From: Alitta virens
Taxonomy: Eukaryota; Annelida; Polychaeta; Phyllodocida; Nereididae
Reading direction: 5' to 3'
DNA: 64,000 nt
Assembly: GCA_932294295.1 (NCBI GenBank)
Contig: OW028573.1
Location: forward strand, 56,831,829-56,895,828
The notes below the pieces were generated by a model. It was not told the origin of the DNA and did no database searches. It worked only from the letters and a program-made list of their open reading frames with translations. The position numbers and the translations under genes are program-made. This document shows, piece after piece, positions 1-14,100 of the stretch (positions within the stretch are counted from its first letter, which is position 1; every line of letters begins with the position of its first letter).

Positions 1-2242
1 GTATATTATGTAACAGACAAGTAATAACTGTGCTTAAGGAGCTGTGCAAAAGTAAGTGAACCATATCATTTAAATTGATCTGGTGATTTTGAAGGCTTAT
101 ATTCTGCTTAGTAAGAGGTATGCTTTTGTTAGATGTCTAGTCAGAGAAACGCAATGATTATCTGAATATTTTTGCAATTATTTTTCACAAAATTATGATA
201 TTCATTGCGTAAAACATAAAAATGTAGTATTTAAAAAAATAATTATTATGCTTAGATCAAAAGAGTTGTCAGATTCATCACAAAAATTGCAACAGGGCTA
301 CAAAGCAAATCTGCAAAGGAATTGTTTCGGAAAGAAGTTTCATGTTCTGGAACGACCCAGCCAGACCCCTAAACTCCGTCCGATTGAGATGCTACGCTAG
401 TTCCTCAAGGGTGCTGTTGAAACCAGCTGATGCATTTGTGTTGTTAAAATTATATTGTATAAATTTGGACTTTAGTCAACAAACTGCCATTGGGGCAGGA
501 GTTCACATACTTTTGAACACATCTGTATAGTGTGTACACACAAATAATGCTAATATATAAAAAAAAAAAAAAAACCTGCATTAATCAACAAAGACCTACG
601 AAGACTTTTTTGGAATTTTCCAACTGGACATTAGAAATAAACCGAGTTAAATAATTCGTCTTAAAAATAACGTCATGATTTCAGCATTATATTATACAGT
701 TGGTTTCATTAAAAAAGGCCCGTCAAATTGAATCTAGACAAAGCTAGACAACATCTGCTATACGATGCTACCTGCCACTAAACGGAACTGTATAGCTATA
801 GCTGGCGGCTATTCAAAGCCAGATGTAAAAGTACATATTTATGATATATAACATTTTCCAAGGTTTATTTTTTTCAGTGGTGATAGGTGTGGACTGACTA
901 TCAGCTAAAGTAGATTAGACAGAAGCAGCTATATCCAGGAATAGTTTGCTACAGCTGTCGCAAGTCGACCATATTTTATGAAACTAACTGTATAAGCTTA
1001 GAAGTGCCAAGAATCCAGTATATCATTTCAACATAACAACAAATGTTATGTATAGTAGTAGACTTAGCACAGGTGCCACACGAAGACAGTGCCAAGTACA
1101 TAATACGTATATTGTATACAGTCCCAAGGTTACCTTCACTGAGATAAATACCACGGAGAGGGCAAAAGTTGATGACTTCAGCAGCCTTGGTTAAGCAAAA
1201 GACTAGATTGGAAGTCTGGTCTTGTCTTCTCCCGAGTCCTTTGTTTCTTTTTAGCTTCTCGAAGACAGCTTGAGCAGAGAAGTGGTTTCGGGGGGATGGA
1301 CCAGGCGACCCTTGAAGAGAATAATGTTTGACAGGCCAGAAGGTCATGGGGCCAGCCTGAGCCAAGATTTGCGTGGCCCTAGGGCAGCCTCAAGGGCAGA
1401 GCGGTCGCCGTGCGTCTTACAGTCAGGGCGCAGGTGACGCACGTCATTACTGAGATGGAGTGGGTCCTTTATTGCGACGCGTCTGCAGGCGCTAGTCCCA
1501 TTATCGCCCACGAATTGTCTCCATCAATGAGCACCTAATACTTCTGGCCCATGAAAGCGTGGACATTAGCCAAACACTTTTACCTTTGTTATTCCCGCAG
1601 CTTCTCCCCTAATGAGAGTTGTAAATAAGAAGGCAGCCGCAGGACAATTGCTTCAATGGGATGACCAGACTACAAATAGAAGGCGCCATCTACTCCACCA
1701 GGGCCACTTGGTTGGCATGATCAAGACATGCTTGTTGTTTAAGGCGAATGCAACCTCTCAAGCTGTCCCCCTCGACACATTTGATGACTGCTGGTGTGTA
1801 GAGGGCTGTTGGATGAGTGGCGAGGGAACCATGCCAAACAAATGGTCCATCTCGTCTCTTCAAAAGCTACAATTCTCTTCCATCCCCACCCCCCGAATCG
1901 ATCGGTCATCAAAGTGCGGCTCGCCACTCTCCCTTCACGAGTTCTTCACGTGGAAGATTTAAACAAACTCCTCTCGAAGCAGCACAAATGCAACTCCGGG
2001 CTTCACACGCTTCGTTTGAGTTTCAGGCGCCCAGTTTTCTTTGGCCGGTTCGTCCATGCGCCTTTATGACCACGTGAGACTCCGCCATGGCTCGGTGCAG
2101 CATTTCACAAACCCTTGTGCAACAAAAAGATGTTTTAGTACCTTGGGATGAAAGGGGGTTAGTCTAGCTCATTTGTTAGAGTAACAAGCCCTAGGAAACA
2201 GACGAAATAGCCATGTAGACCATGTAGACAGGAAGTAAGGTC

Positions 2243-2277
2243 AACCTTCGCCTCGTAAATTGCATTAGGCGAAGGTT
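2243..2277. repeat. 11-bp-arm hairpin
   Basis: AACCTTCGCCT at 2243-2253 and its exact complement AGGCGAAGGTT at 2267-2277, with a 13-nt loop. Function unknown. Confidence 0.7.
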
Positions 2278-4043
2278 TTGTTTCTCGGTGGAGCAATGCA
2301 AGACTTAGCAGCGTAACGGCCTGGTCAGTGTAAGCCTACAGCCAAGGTCGGTGAAACTCAGGAGGGTAGATCCTATTAGATAATACGGCATTACAAGCTC
2401 TTACATAAAGACGCACTTTTCAACACCACTGACAAAGGACATCGCAGCTCCGCGACTTTTTGCAGGTGGAGCCGACCGTCGACAATTATCGGTCGTAAAT
2501 CAAACAAAGCGCGTCTTGCCAAACACTGAGCGATCGATGCTTCACGCCCTACGCTAAAACTAACGCGTTGGTTGATGTATGCTGTCGCTGATTGCGCCTC
2601 AACTTCCTGCCCGTCTTGGCTTCGCGAGACCCTGCCCTTCCATATCGCCTGTGTGTCAGCGCTTCGAGTTTTTGTGCCGCTTTTATGACATTTAAAGACA
2701 TCCGCGTTTCCTCATTAGATGATGCCTAACACCTGAACAAGTTTATTTTGGCCCTAGACCTATATCTGTCTGTAACAAGAGACGCGAATGCTTGTTAGGC
2801 TGGTGCATTTGAGAAGAACGCCAGTCCAAAACACCATTAAGACACAACAGTAAACATTTAGTGGAGTTAAAGCACATTTAAGGCATAAATCATCATTGAA
2901 CCTGTCAATGAAACCAGGGTGCCAGTCGAACAAACACAACAATTGGCTGGTGCAGTTGTATTCATGTTACCTGTTTAACCACATTGCAGCCATTACACAT
3001 TGCAATCTATATGTTGTTAGGCAAACATCTAAGAACAACCTCAAATGGTGTTTTTCACGTCAAACTGCAGTTTCCAGGCTAATGTTTGTTTAGTACTTCC
3101 TGCGAACTCTTAGTCAGCGAAAGAAAGTTCTAAGAAGAGTCTAAAATGAAAATCTGTTGACATTAAAGAAGAAACTTAAGAAGATGGTGGCCTATGATTT
3201 TCAGCTCGTAACTTCAGTCAATAATTCGACATTGATGTACAAAAAGGTCAAAGAAAGAACATGCTCTGGAAGTTCAATGTCAGGGGTTATTTCACTACTG
3301 GTGGGAGGATATTTCATTTTGAAACTACTCTGCCACTCCAATAAATCATACGTGATTCCTGCAAAAAGTGCTGCGACTGTGTCCAGAATGATCTCAACCG
3401 TTTGTGACTGGCTGCCGTCACATGCAGTTAGTCAGTTTCATGATTACCTTTCCAGTTGAAATCATGTCATTTTAATAGAAATGGTCGCAGGCTGACTAAC
3501 TGGTCAGAGCTGACTAACTAACACAATCACACATAGCTAAGAGCTTAATTAATGAGACATTTTTTCAGTGTGCAATTCTGTCATTTTATAAATCGAATCG
3601 TCATGGCATGGCAAATAGGAAGTTCAGGTGTGTTCTGGTTTGTTTTGGCACATCCAGACTTTGTTATGAGTGGTTTCCTCTAGGGATATTCATACTAATG
3701 AATTGGCAAATACACAGATCTGGCTCCGATTTTGTGACCTCAAGTATAAGGTATCCTATTAGGAAAACGGCTCTGTTTGCTGGGCGGTCGTAAAGGTGAA
3801 GTTAATGTGTAGACTACTGTAACATCTAGGCTGGATGACACGTTGAATCGGCGGTGCCTTTTGCTTGGTGTCTGTGCAGGGGTAAGTAAAATACCCCACC
3901 CATGTGGTAAATGTGTAACTTGGTATGGACTCCAAGCCTTGTCACTCGTCACAGTGTCTGCCTCTGCCAAGACGGTCATTTAAGCTGACTAGCTGCAGAT
4001 CAGTATCATGGATAGCATAGAATATAATACAAAATAATAGAAC

Positions 4044-4093
4044 ACAATACAATACAATACAATACAATACAATACAATACAATACAATACAAT
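4044..4093. repeat. (ACAAT)n microsatellite
   Basis: Ten near-perfect pentamer repeats, preceded by related AATAC/AATAG sequence. Confidence 0.95.
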
Positions 4094-7000
4094 TCGACAT
4101 GTCATTTCCCCCTCATGAATGCCATTCTAACTGATTCAGTATCGTGCATTAAACTATCTCATCTGGAAATTTCGGTGAATGGCATGAGAATAAGCGAGAT
4201 AAAAGAGTAGATATGTGATGCCCAGGAGATGATTTTATTTTCCACTGGTTCTCATAACAAATGCATTATCACACATCAGAGCTCTTTATAGCTGTATTGA
4301 GCTGCTTTATTCTGCTACACAATAGAATGGCATCATGCTGATGCTATCATTGTTATGTTTTTGCATGGCAAAACCTTGTATTTTAGACCTCGAATCAAAG
4401 TAGGCTTCATGTTCATGGGCGTCAGCAATGTTTTAAGTAACCGTGTATGCTTATTATGTTCAACCTTCTAATGTTTTTACTACTGTGAAACATGAGAAAA
4501 TTGGGATGTTCATGGACCATTCCCAGCTGAGCTGACATACTAGCTTTTTTTCTGCTTGGCACACGTGTTGTATCTTGTGTGTCAGTTTTTATGGCTTGTG
4601 TAGATGTGTTTCTTGTTCCAGCTGGCAACATTGTTTTATAGAACCACCCTGTAGTACACCGTTACAATATGAAGCCTGATCAATCGTAGTCTTCATCCAT
4701 TGCCACCTTGAAACAGTGACTAAGATTGTCTTGGAACGGTAATCAGGACCTTCACACTTCATTCGCACCGATGACAATTGTAGTGGCAGGACGGAATGAG
4801 TTTGGAAAGTTGCGGCAGCAGAATTCAGCATCCTTGGTGTGGCCAGAGGCGGAAAACAAGCTGTTGAGTTGATTTAATGATGAGATGAATTCTCCCGCGT
4901 AGCTGAGCAATGCTAACGATGGCATAGCATGACAGAAACAATTGCAAGCTGCACTGCTTACAGCGAATCAAGAATTGCTCTGAATTATTAATCCCATTAA
5001 TCCTCAGAGGGGAGGTAGCAGACAACAGCGATTGGTGCAAACAAGTGCATGCATGTTTGCCACATCTCTTGATGTTCTGCTAGTGTGTGTAGTCAGCATC
5101 AAAAGCTGCGGGATAAGACGACTTTCGAGTAGATTAGCCAGGACAGCCGGGTCCATCATGTGCCACTTTCTGCCATTTTCTGCCACAATAGTCAGAGCAA
5201 AGAAAGAGAACGGCCAATTCCTCCTATTGATTGGCTGATATCCTGCCGGAGACAAGGCCAGGACCCCATCGGCCCCAAGGTGCCCCAGGCTGCACCCAAG
5301 CTGGGCCCACTGGACCATGTATTATACATAGAGCTAAAGTCAAACACAGGCCACTTCAAAGAACGTCCACCCTCAGTCAGTTGTCCCCTTGCCGCTGTCA
5401 CTGACGAGTCATGATTCAAGCCTATACGTTTGGCAACTCACATAATATATTTGAAGGTTGTCATCTTTTATTCAAGGCCTTGGGAGTCTCCCACAGGCTC
5501 GGGTATTTGCTGGTTAGGCTGACTCCCGCCATGTTTTCAATTAGGCACATTGTGGATTGTTTGACGTTTTCCCGGGAGAAAGCAGAAGACAAAAGCGATG
5601 ATTGATGGGCTGTGGCAGAGAACGGCTTGTCATAGCAGAGGCTGGGTGGTTCCATATGGCTCCTTGTCCTTTGGGGAGTTTATGTTCCTCCTGCACAGTC
5701 TGATGAGCCACCCCAAGACTCCTCATTAGGCTCTTAGTCGCACGCAAATGCTCACAAATGTCATGTTTGGTTCTCGATGGCCGACCTTGAAGGAGTCTTG
5801 CATTCAGCTGCGGTCGTCTACTTTATGAAATACTTATGAGCATCCTCGGAAAACTTTCATTTCTAAACATCATGAGTACAAGGCCACGTTCTGCTATTGT
5901 TTGCAATATGCAGGACGGATAATAGGCCTTACCAAGGTACTCAAATTAGCATTATTGAGGCTTGTGTTGCTAACGATGTCATAACGTAAAATAGAGCCAC
6001 TTGGCTTTGTTTTGCAAGTTGTTGAACAAGCTCTCCTGCCTGTAATTGTTGAGATCGTGATTCATTAAGGCCTGGGGATGAGGGAGTGCAGTTCTGTGGG
6101 TCGTGGGCTGCAATCACAGGTCCATAGACAGGAAGGAATTGACCAATGCACGCGATGCTGGTTGCTGCAACAGCGTGCATCTGCAGGTAATTGGACTGCA
6201 GTTCGTTAGGATGGAGCCCCTGCAGCACCGCTCTGCAGGATGCTAATGTGATGGCAGTCCAGTCGAAGAGGTCAGCTCAGCAGGCCACTGTCCACTGGCC
6301 TTCCGGGCCCCAGCGGTCACCACAAGGAGCACCATCGACTCTAATAATGTTGTTCTCTCGCTCGGTTGGTCGTTTGGTTAGTGACTGGCTTGCAAGTCTA
6401 ACTTACTAAACAAGACTTGGCCACTTTCTCTGGAAGTACTTTCTAAAAACAAAGCGATCAATGACTGGACGGCTCCTGACTTGCTAGAGCCACCAGCTGA
6501 CACAGTATAGCCAGAGTTGAGCTCGAACTGGCCACAAATGACCAAGGGTGATTAATGAGTTGCCCAAAGGTCAGGGCTGTTAGTAGCATGCCTGGTTACT
6601 CTGTGACCTCTCACCCTCCCCAGGCACTTTTTAATGTATGTGCGTTTCTTGACCTTTCATCGATTGCGAGTGTAAATACAAACGCCTCCTGCATTGGAGT
6701 CTTGTGGGAGTGTGCTGTGCTTGTTTAGTGCATTGGCAGCATTAGCCAGAGTCTTTTGAAAATGGAAGGACAGCTTATCGACGCCAGCTAATGCTTTGAC
6801 TGGGGATGACGGTGTGCGTCAGGGACTGTCACTGCACCTCGTACTTAAAGGGTCCTTTTCCACAACCCATCTCCCCCGTTCAGTTAGGGAATCCAGCAGC
6901 AGTAAATTACAGAACAATCCATTTGATCCTGCTGTTTCACCTCCTAATTGCCCACAACACGACTGTGTAGCTTTTGATTTACTTCAACTGCAATCACCCG

Positions 7001-7789
7001 CGACATCTAAGCTCTGACTTTAAATGCAACCTACAGGTCTATCTTGGGCATGGCTTGAGGTCATAAATTTTAAAAAGACTGATTCGAATTAAAGTTGATG
7101 GAAGTCTACCATTGCGTAGATATTCTGTGAAAGCAATATTAGATTATTCCCTCCCGAAGGTCGCAAGAAACTGACCACAACCAGTCTACATAGTGTGTTT
7201 GTGGGTAAGCTAATTAAGCTGTGTGTCAGCTGTGTGGCAGCTGTGTGTGTGTCAGGCCAAGACAAAGCTTTGAGTTTTCTCATAACCGGTCACACAGCAG
7301 CCCAGAGTCTGAACCCGGATCGATGGAGCCTAATGCTCTGCTGATTGTGATCCCATTAGCTTGACCAGAGGGATGCAGACTGGACCAGGTCCACTTTGTC
7401 CAGTTCTCGCCTGGCCAGTGTCCACTGATTTATTAGAGCCAAGATGCAGTCGCCCCCAAAGCTAGTCTGGCCATTCAAGGGACATTGATTGCACCAGTCC
7501 ATTTAAAACTGCGTGGCTATCTGCGGAGTCTTGCTGCTGCAGACCAACAAACTGCATTTGATGGCAGGTTGTGATATGCCATCTGCAGTAGCACCGTGTT
7601 AGCTTGATAAGTAAGCTAAAGTGTACATTCATCTCCATTGGCTGGGCCGGCGTTTCCCTGGCCCCTTGTCTTCGCCTGGTACTTTAGAGGAGCTGACACG
7701 ATTAAAGAGGGTTCGAGACCCACTGCTCTAACCCTTTGGCCAAGGAGCGCTTAGAGTGAGCCATTTGGAAATTCATACGACTATTGATC

Positions 7790-8109
7790 ATTGCTGATTG
7801 TGTTTTACGATTGAGAGCACGTGGCTTGCGAAAGAGGGGGCGCCGTCAGACGTCGTTCCTGGGATGCATGGCAGGGGGCGCCAGGCGCGGCTAGGTGGCG
7901 CTGTGGCAGGCCTATGAAGAGAGCGAGAGGGGAGCCCAGCCGTCAGTTTGTGACTTGGGGTATGGCCACCAAGCAACTGTTCACTGGCCTCCGCAACGTT
8001 TGTTAGCATCGATTGCCAGTTAACCAAGCTGCAGAAAATTCCTGCGAACATCACAAGGACTCGCTCTGGGCGTAACACGTCGTTGACAAAACATCACAGG
8101 GAGGTTACC
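7790..8109 (+). promoter_or_regulatory. Candidate promoter/5' UTR of the lectin-CUB-sushi gene
   Basis: The 300 bases before the start codon are clearly richer in G+C and CpG than their surroundings (GGGGGCGCCGTCAGACGTCG, GGCAGGGGGCGCCAGGCGCG, TAGGTGGCGCT), as expected of a TATA-less promoter. There is no obvious TATA box. Two GGCGC clusters at 7872-7882 and 7892-7902 resemble CTCF core sites. The transcription start cannot be fixed from sequence. Confidence 0.4.
7872..7902 (+). promoter_or_regulatory. Two CTCF-like cores near the lectin-gene promoter
   Basis: CAGGGGGCGCC (7872-7882) and TAGGTGGCGCT (7892-7902) match the second half of the bilaterian CTCF consensus (YAGRKGGCRCY). Motif match only. 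Confidence 0.35.
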
Positions 8110-8197
8110 ATGGAGTTTGGTGGAGTTTGGGCCAAGATATCCATCTTGTTAGTGAGCTTGGCACCGCCCTTGGTCCTCGGCGCAGGGGAGCCAAATG
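8110..8197 (+). CDS. Exon 1: signal peptide of the lectin-CUB-sushi protein
   Basis: This encodes residues 1-29 plus the first base of codon 30. The ATG sits in a strong Kozak context (ACC before it, G after it). The frame is open upstream to 8083 but contains no earlier ATG, so 8110 is the start. The product has a hydrophobic core (ISILLVSLAPPLVLGA) typical of a cleaved signal peptide, with likely cleavage near A25/G26. The exon ends at a consensus donor (G then GTGAGT at 8198), phase 1, and pairs with the acceptor at 31157-31158 to restore a Val codon. The 22,961-nt intron between them is the longest in the gene. Confidence 0.88.
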
Positions 8198-11100
8198 GTG
8201 AGTTAAGAACTTTCTTCTTATACCGACTATCCATAACTTTCTTTGGCTGCACAATGGTCACGCGATGATGATTGATTCTATCCAACATGTCTATTTCTTT
8301 TCGATGTCTTCCACTCATCAGCAAGTCAATGTTGGGCACATTTGTCAGGGCAGGCGTCAGTGGATGCGACGCTTAGCAGACTAAGTCCTCAACGAGCCCA
8401 TGCGTCTTACTTTGGCGAGGGGCGAATGTGAATGGGAACATTACAGCCCCTTGATGTATGACATGCTACGTGGGCAGGTCTTTAAAAGCTTCTCAGCCTG
8501 TGTTTTCTATTAGGATTGGACTCAAAGTCAATGGTAATGTGTGGACAATGAAAGCATGGCCCAGACAAATTGCGCTCATTTGTCGGGCTGTTTTTAGTGT
8601 GCTATTCACAGGGAACTGCCTTTAGAAGCAACGTCACAGAGCGTCAAGGCTGCGTCATTTGGAGCGTGGACAAATGGGGGGAGCTGACCAGGGTGACAGG
8701 GGGCTTTTCTAACAGCCTCTCACGGAGGGGCAAACAGGGGCAGGAGCACTCTGTTTTCATTTGGAAGACAATTGGTGCTGACGTCTTGTCAGCCTGGCTC
8801 CCCTTCATCCCTCCGCATCCTCTCCATCCTCTGCATCCAAGGGATGCTGGCTGCTTTATCATCTCCATCTTTGGCTGACACGGCCCTCCTTATCTCTGCA
8901 ACGGAATCTTGTGCCATCAGCGCGATAAGCTAATTCCACACAATGTCATGCAACCAACGGTGTTCCTGTGTGGCCTGATACTGATGCTTTTCTCCCTCCT
9001 CAGCAACCAATTGGCCGGCACTCCTGCATTTGCTCCTGTGAGAGACTGGTCATTTTCTGCAAATTGCACCAAACAATGTAATGGATGACTTGAGTGCATG
9101 CAAACCATACTGGGTATGCAGCAGTTTCTAGCACCCCAATTACCTTATATGGTATGTGGAGCTAATTGCCGACCCAGGGATAATCGCTACCTCTAGACCC
9201 CCGGCCATTAAGTGGACCACCCGAGCAATTATAGCTCTTAGGGCCACTGCGTCGTTGATCCCATTGGTGCTTCCAGCCATAAATGACACCACTGGCTTAA
9301 GGTCAGCCATACATTAAGAGCATATTCCAGATCTTGGCAGAAGTACTTAAAGGTCAATGAACTTTATAATTGGTTACAAAACTTTGGTCCAAATCTGGAG
9401 ACAAATTTTGTCATACGACAGAATTAGTCGACAACCTAAGTCCGCACGAAACTATTTCTATATTAGCTGTGGAATTTGCGACCTAACAATAAAGAACGCA
9501 TGACAGATATTAAGACGCCAAGGAAAACTTTGCTACTAACCTACATGAGTCACTACAAAATGCGGCTAAACGCACTATAAACCAGTATAGACTACCAGTT
9601 TTTTGTACCATATACCCATTGAGTTTACATGAGTGGAATGCCATTTTACTTAGTAGAACAACAGCACTTAATTTTGTTGAAAAATACGATTCAATGCAAA
9701 CTCAATTAGAAACAGAGGTGGAGGTTTTTAACAAACTCTTTATTAATCTAAATATGTCTAATAGGGTTGTAACCCCCATGTTACACCGAAATCGAATTCA
9801 CAACAGAGTGAACTCCCAAAGTAAAGTTAGGCATAACATCCTCCCAGATGGATGCCACCCAAGTGTTGCGCTATTAAATAAATGCAAAAAATTTGTGAAT
9901 CAAGCCATCATCAAAAATAGGAAAAATTATTTAATATCTAGTATACATGTAATTACAGGGTCATGTTTATCTTGTTGGTAATGGGGAGGTCGCCTCAGTC
10001 CCTCCAAATATCCACATAGATTACCAACGAAGCATATCTGGTACAAATTGGAAAGTAATTAATGGAAATAACTGGTTCAGTAAAGTGTGTCATGTATTAA
10101 ATAACTGCAACATTGAATATGATATTAGTAACCTCAGAAACTTTGACATTGATAATATCTCTAACACAGTGAAACTAAGACTCTATGAAGCCGAACATGA
10201 GCGACTTATAAATGCAATAAATGACAGTTCACAACAACCAAAACTTAGGACATATAAACTATTTAAAACTGATTGTAGAATAGAACCTTATCTTGAATTG
10301 CAACAAATTCGCAAAGTGTTAACTAAAATAGCTAGATTTAGGACAAGTTCACATAGCCTGAAAATTGAAACAGGTCGACACCATAAACCAATAATTCCCG
10401 CACCAAATAGAATATGTGAAAAGTGTAGTTAAACTTTGTAGAAGACGAAATTCACTGTTTGATAGTCTGTCCTGGTAATGAGCAACACCGTGTTAACCTT
10501 TTTTTGAATGCAACTAAATGTATTAACAACTTCTTGTCTCTAGATGATATAACTAAGTTTACAGCAATAATGACAAACAAGGAACCTGAGTTATTAAATA
10601 GTTTAGGAAAGTTTCTCATTCAAGCCGATGTGTAGAGAAAACCATCTCCTGTATCCACACAGTTATTAATTTAGTTTATTAGTTTATTAGTTATGATGTG
10701 CTTGTCATGTTTTGGACTTTAAGAGTGAAATGTTTTTATTAGCGGCTTGTATTTTTTTATTGTGTATGTGGATTTTAAACACGTATTAATAGTTAACTTG
10801 GCGGCTGGTACCTTGATTATTGAAATTTTATTGCTTTCTGTATTTACATTAATGTCTCTTTCATGTTGTCTTTAAACTGAATGACATATGTATCACTCAT
10901 GATATTTTACATGTCAATAAAATCTATATATAATTAAACTTAATATAAAGTCATAATTAATAATCATAACTACACATAATTAAAGTAAAATTTTCAACCT
11001 ACTTTCGGTTGAGGTCGACACAGACCCAGCTTTTCTGAACGTACGTTGAAAAATATGGGTTAATAAAATTACTAATGGGCAGTCTCATATTTTCAAAATG

Positions 11101-14100
11101 GGTTTTCGTTATCGTTTTGCTAGTGCCACTTATGCTCTATAAGATAAAAATTACATGTGTAAATCTGAATGTACTTCTATGAATGAAACATATTTATGTT
11201 ATCTGTATATTGCACTATTCGCAGTCCTGGCATGATCAAGATCGCTACTTTGGTGGTTTTTTTTCAACACTGCACAATTTACTAATCTCCCCAGCGGGCG
11301 TATCCGAAAAGACATACAGTCTATCGAGACATCGGATCATACCCAAGAGGCCAACAACCGTCAGGTTTCGGCCTAAACATCAATACATCTATACATATGT
11401 GTACATCTATTAACTAGTTTCCATGAGTCAAGAGATGCCTTGCAGGATGAGAGAGAGAGAGGGGGGGGGGGACAGTGTGAGAGACAGGCAGACATACACT
11501 TAGAGACATTGAAACAGATACAGATATAGAGAAAAAAATACAAGAGATAGAGAGGAAGAGAGGAAGAGAAGTGATGACAATGCGCAGAATCAATTACATA
11601 GAAGATAATAAAACAAGGCACTGATTGATAATCATTTTGTATGCCTGACTTTGTGAATGTAGGCCATCATATTATGTACTCAAGGTGTTCGGTTTGGTGT
11701 CTCCTGAGCAAGATATTCTACACAGTCCTGGACTGGAATCTGATAACAAGGCGCAAGGGCTTTTCAACAACAAGACCTAGGAAGACTTGTCACACCTGTA
11801 GTGACCGTGATGTTTATTGCACTCGTTTTGTCTGTTGCACCTGAAGAATGGAGGGTGCTCTGGAGAGGAGTGGATTATTAGTTTAAATAATTACAAAAAA
11901 CAATCATAAATCTCAGACGGTAATATGAACTTTAATCTCGACTTTGATTAATGGCTTGTCGTGAAGCAATTCATTCATCTCGTGTGATATCAAAAGGCAG
12001 TGAAAGGATAGAGACTCCCAAGCGATTTCCCTTAGCTTTGTTGTTGAAGCCGTGACGCATTAGCTCTTATCTAGTATTATCTACAATCAGCAGCAGCAGC
12101 AGTAGTAGTAACAGTTAGATCCTTCTTATCTATGATCTGCCTCCCCTCTGCGATTGCTCTGATCTCTGGCTATACACTGTGCTGATGGGGTGATTCTATT
12201 TGCCCTTTTACCCCATGTAGCAGGCAGAGATCGATGACAGAGCTTAAGAATCGCAGTCATATCAGCACCATCGCTTCTGCTAAGTGCTGTTTGTTGTTGA
12301 GCCTTCCTGGCTGTGTTTCTGATGTGTTCTCTAGATGTCTTCTCTGAATGTATTCTCAGACTGTGCTCTCGTGTGTTTAACTGCCCTGCAAGTGTACAAA
12401 ACCTGGCTCTGATACTGGTCATTGATTGCTGGATCGATCTCAGACATCTATCAGCCTCGAGTGGCCGTTCTAAGTATTGGACCACCTCTGGCCACCTTTT
12501 GGCCACTCACCAGGGCGTATCTTTAAAAAGGTCTCGTGCAAATTGATTAGAAATCGCTTGGAAGAGAAACGCCAGTTGGATTTTTGCCCTAGAGCAAAAT
12601 TAGGCTAAATGGGACCCCTTGAAAAAAATGAAGTATTTATCGACCAAATATGATGGCTGATCGATGAACAGCCTGCAAGAACAATGAATAGCAAGACATC
12701 AAAGTTGTCCCAATCTCAAAGTGAATACTAGAGTGTCGAACATTAAATTGTGCTCTAAAATCAATTAAACAAACATGCTCATACCAGGCACATCACCGCC
12801 ACATCATAGAGCTCAAATAGAGCTATTTTAAGCCATAATGATGCAGGTAACAACCACACAACAAGGTTTAAATTCGTTGTATCCCCCGGCTAGTCTCTTG
12901 TCACATATTTTTGCTTTGAAGCATTTGTAATGTATTAGGTTCTTAGACTTAAAGTGACGATCATAAAATAAAAGATATGTCAGTGTCTGTCAAAGGGCTT
13001 TGTATAATGGCTCCCTAGGCGTTTCAGATCTTTCTTCAATAGTTTCAGGCCTTTTAGCTGCTCTTTGTGGAAAGGTCTTGATGGTTCCTTAAAGTTTCTG
13101 GGCATTATGTAATGCAGTGTGCTTACATATAATTGCATATGAAAGGAGACATAAGTTGCCGTGAGACAGAACTTACAATCAAGAGAATATTTGTAAGATA
13201 CACACGGGGTTCTATATCATAGATGAATCCATCACAGGTTGGCTGACTTTCTTTGTGGTGTATCCATGAGAGATCCATCACAGCGAAGACAGCAGCGTCG
13301 GGAGATCAAAAGTGTTGGTGACTAATGACTAAAATCTGTCACAGGACAGCCCAAGGGCTTCAGCATCACGGAGGGAGGCTGTGCAGTGTGATGGGTTGGA
13401 CCTTTTACCAAGATGGCCTTTAGCAGAACGGCACAGAGCGTCAGGTTGTGTGGTGTGATGGCAGAGTGTCAGGTCCTAATTGACCGTCATGTCATCCAGT
13501 GTCAAGCTGCCTGTCCCCCCGAAGCTCCCTGCAGGCCCTACAGCTCCTGCAGCAGCTCCTAAGGTAATAGCATTGACCCCCAACGCATAATCAGATGCAG
13601 ACTAATAACGACCAAGCCTTTTGCGCCATCATGCAAATATGAGTGTCATTCTCACATTAATTCTATCTTGACAACTTCTCCTTACATGTTTCCATGGATA
13701 TGTGCTTCCCCTGCTCGGGTATCTCATATTGGAAGATGCAGAAGTTGGCAGCTATTCATTTGTCGATTTCTTTCCATTGACTCAAGTCATTTTTCTCAAG
13801 CTATTTCTTATTACATTGGAAGCAGTTCTATCACGCATTCTGCCAATTTCGTTGTACACACAAATCGTTACGCGTTGTTATTTTTATGATTTACTTAATA
13901 CATCCTTTGTTTGGGTTCCATTGCATTATGAACTAATTACACATTAAAGCTGCATTCCTAATATGCAGAAAAATGAATCTTTGGAAATCCGATATATCTT
14001 ATTAGCTTGGCCAAGTAATGGAATATATCTTTTATACAATATCGTTTTCAATGATAAGCATCATAAGGTAATTAATTTTAATAGGAGAAACAATACAGTT

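Larger units (their letters stand above)
1..7789. other. Non-coding sequence upstream of the lectin gene
   Basis: I find no supportable exon. The open frames here (for example 976-1365 minus and 1612-1962 plus) lack domain-like composition, paired splice sites or recognisable motifs. The stretch contains a poly-A run near 559-575, an (ACAAT) array at 4044-4093 and a hairpin at 2243-2277. Several AT-rich homeodomain-type motifs (TAATTA and similar) suggest regulatory DNA, but that cannot be shown from one sequence. Confidence 0.5.

Noticed and set aside
976..1365. 129-codon minus-strand open frame
   Set aside because: No signal, domain or splice evidence; composition like surrounding non-coding DNA.
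1612..2077. Overlapping plus-strand open frames of 86-116 codons
   Set aside because: Several frames open at once in a GC-richer patch, with no recognisable motif.
2150..2200. TAGCTCATTTGTTAGAG, resembling a tRNA A box
   Set aside because: No B box or cloverleaf follows at the right distance.
7690..7745. GGTTCGAGACC (B-box-like) with TGGCCAAAGGG (A-box-like) on the minus strand
   Set aside because: The boxes are on opposite strands and the segment does not fold as a tRNA; chance or very old transposon sequence.
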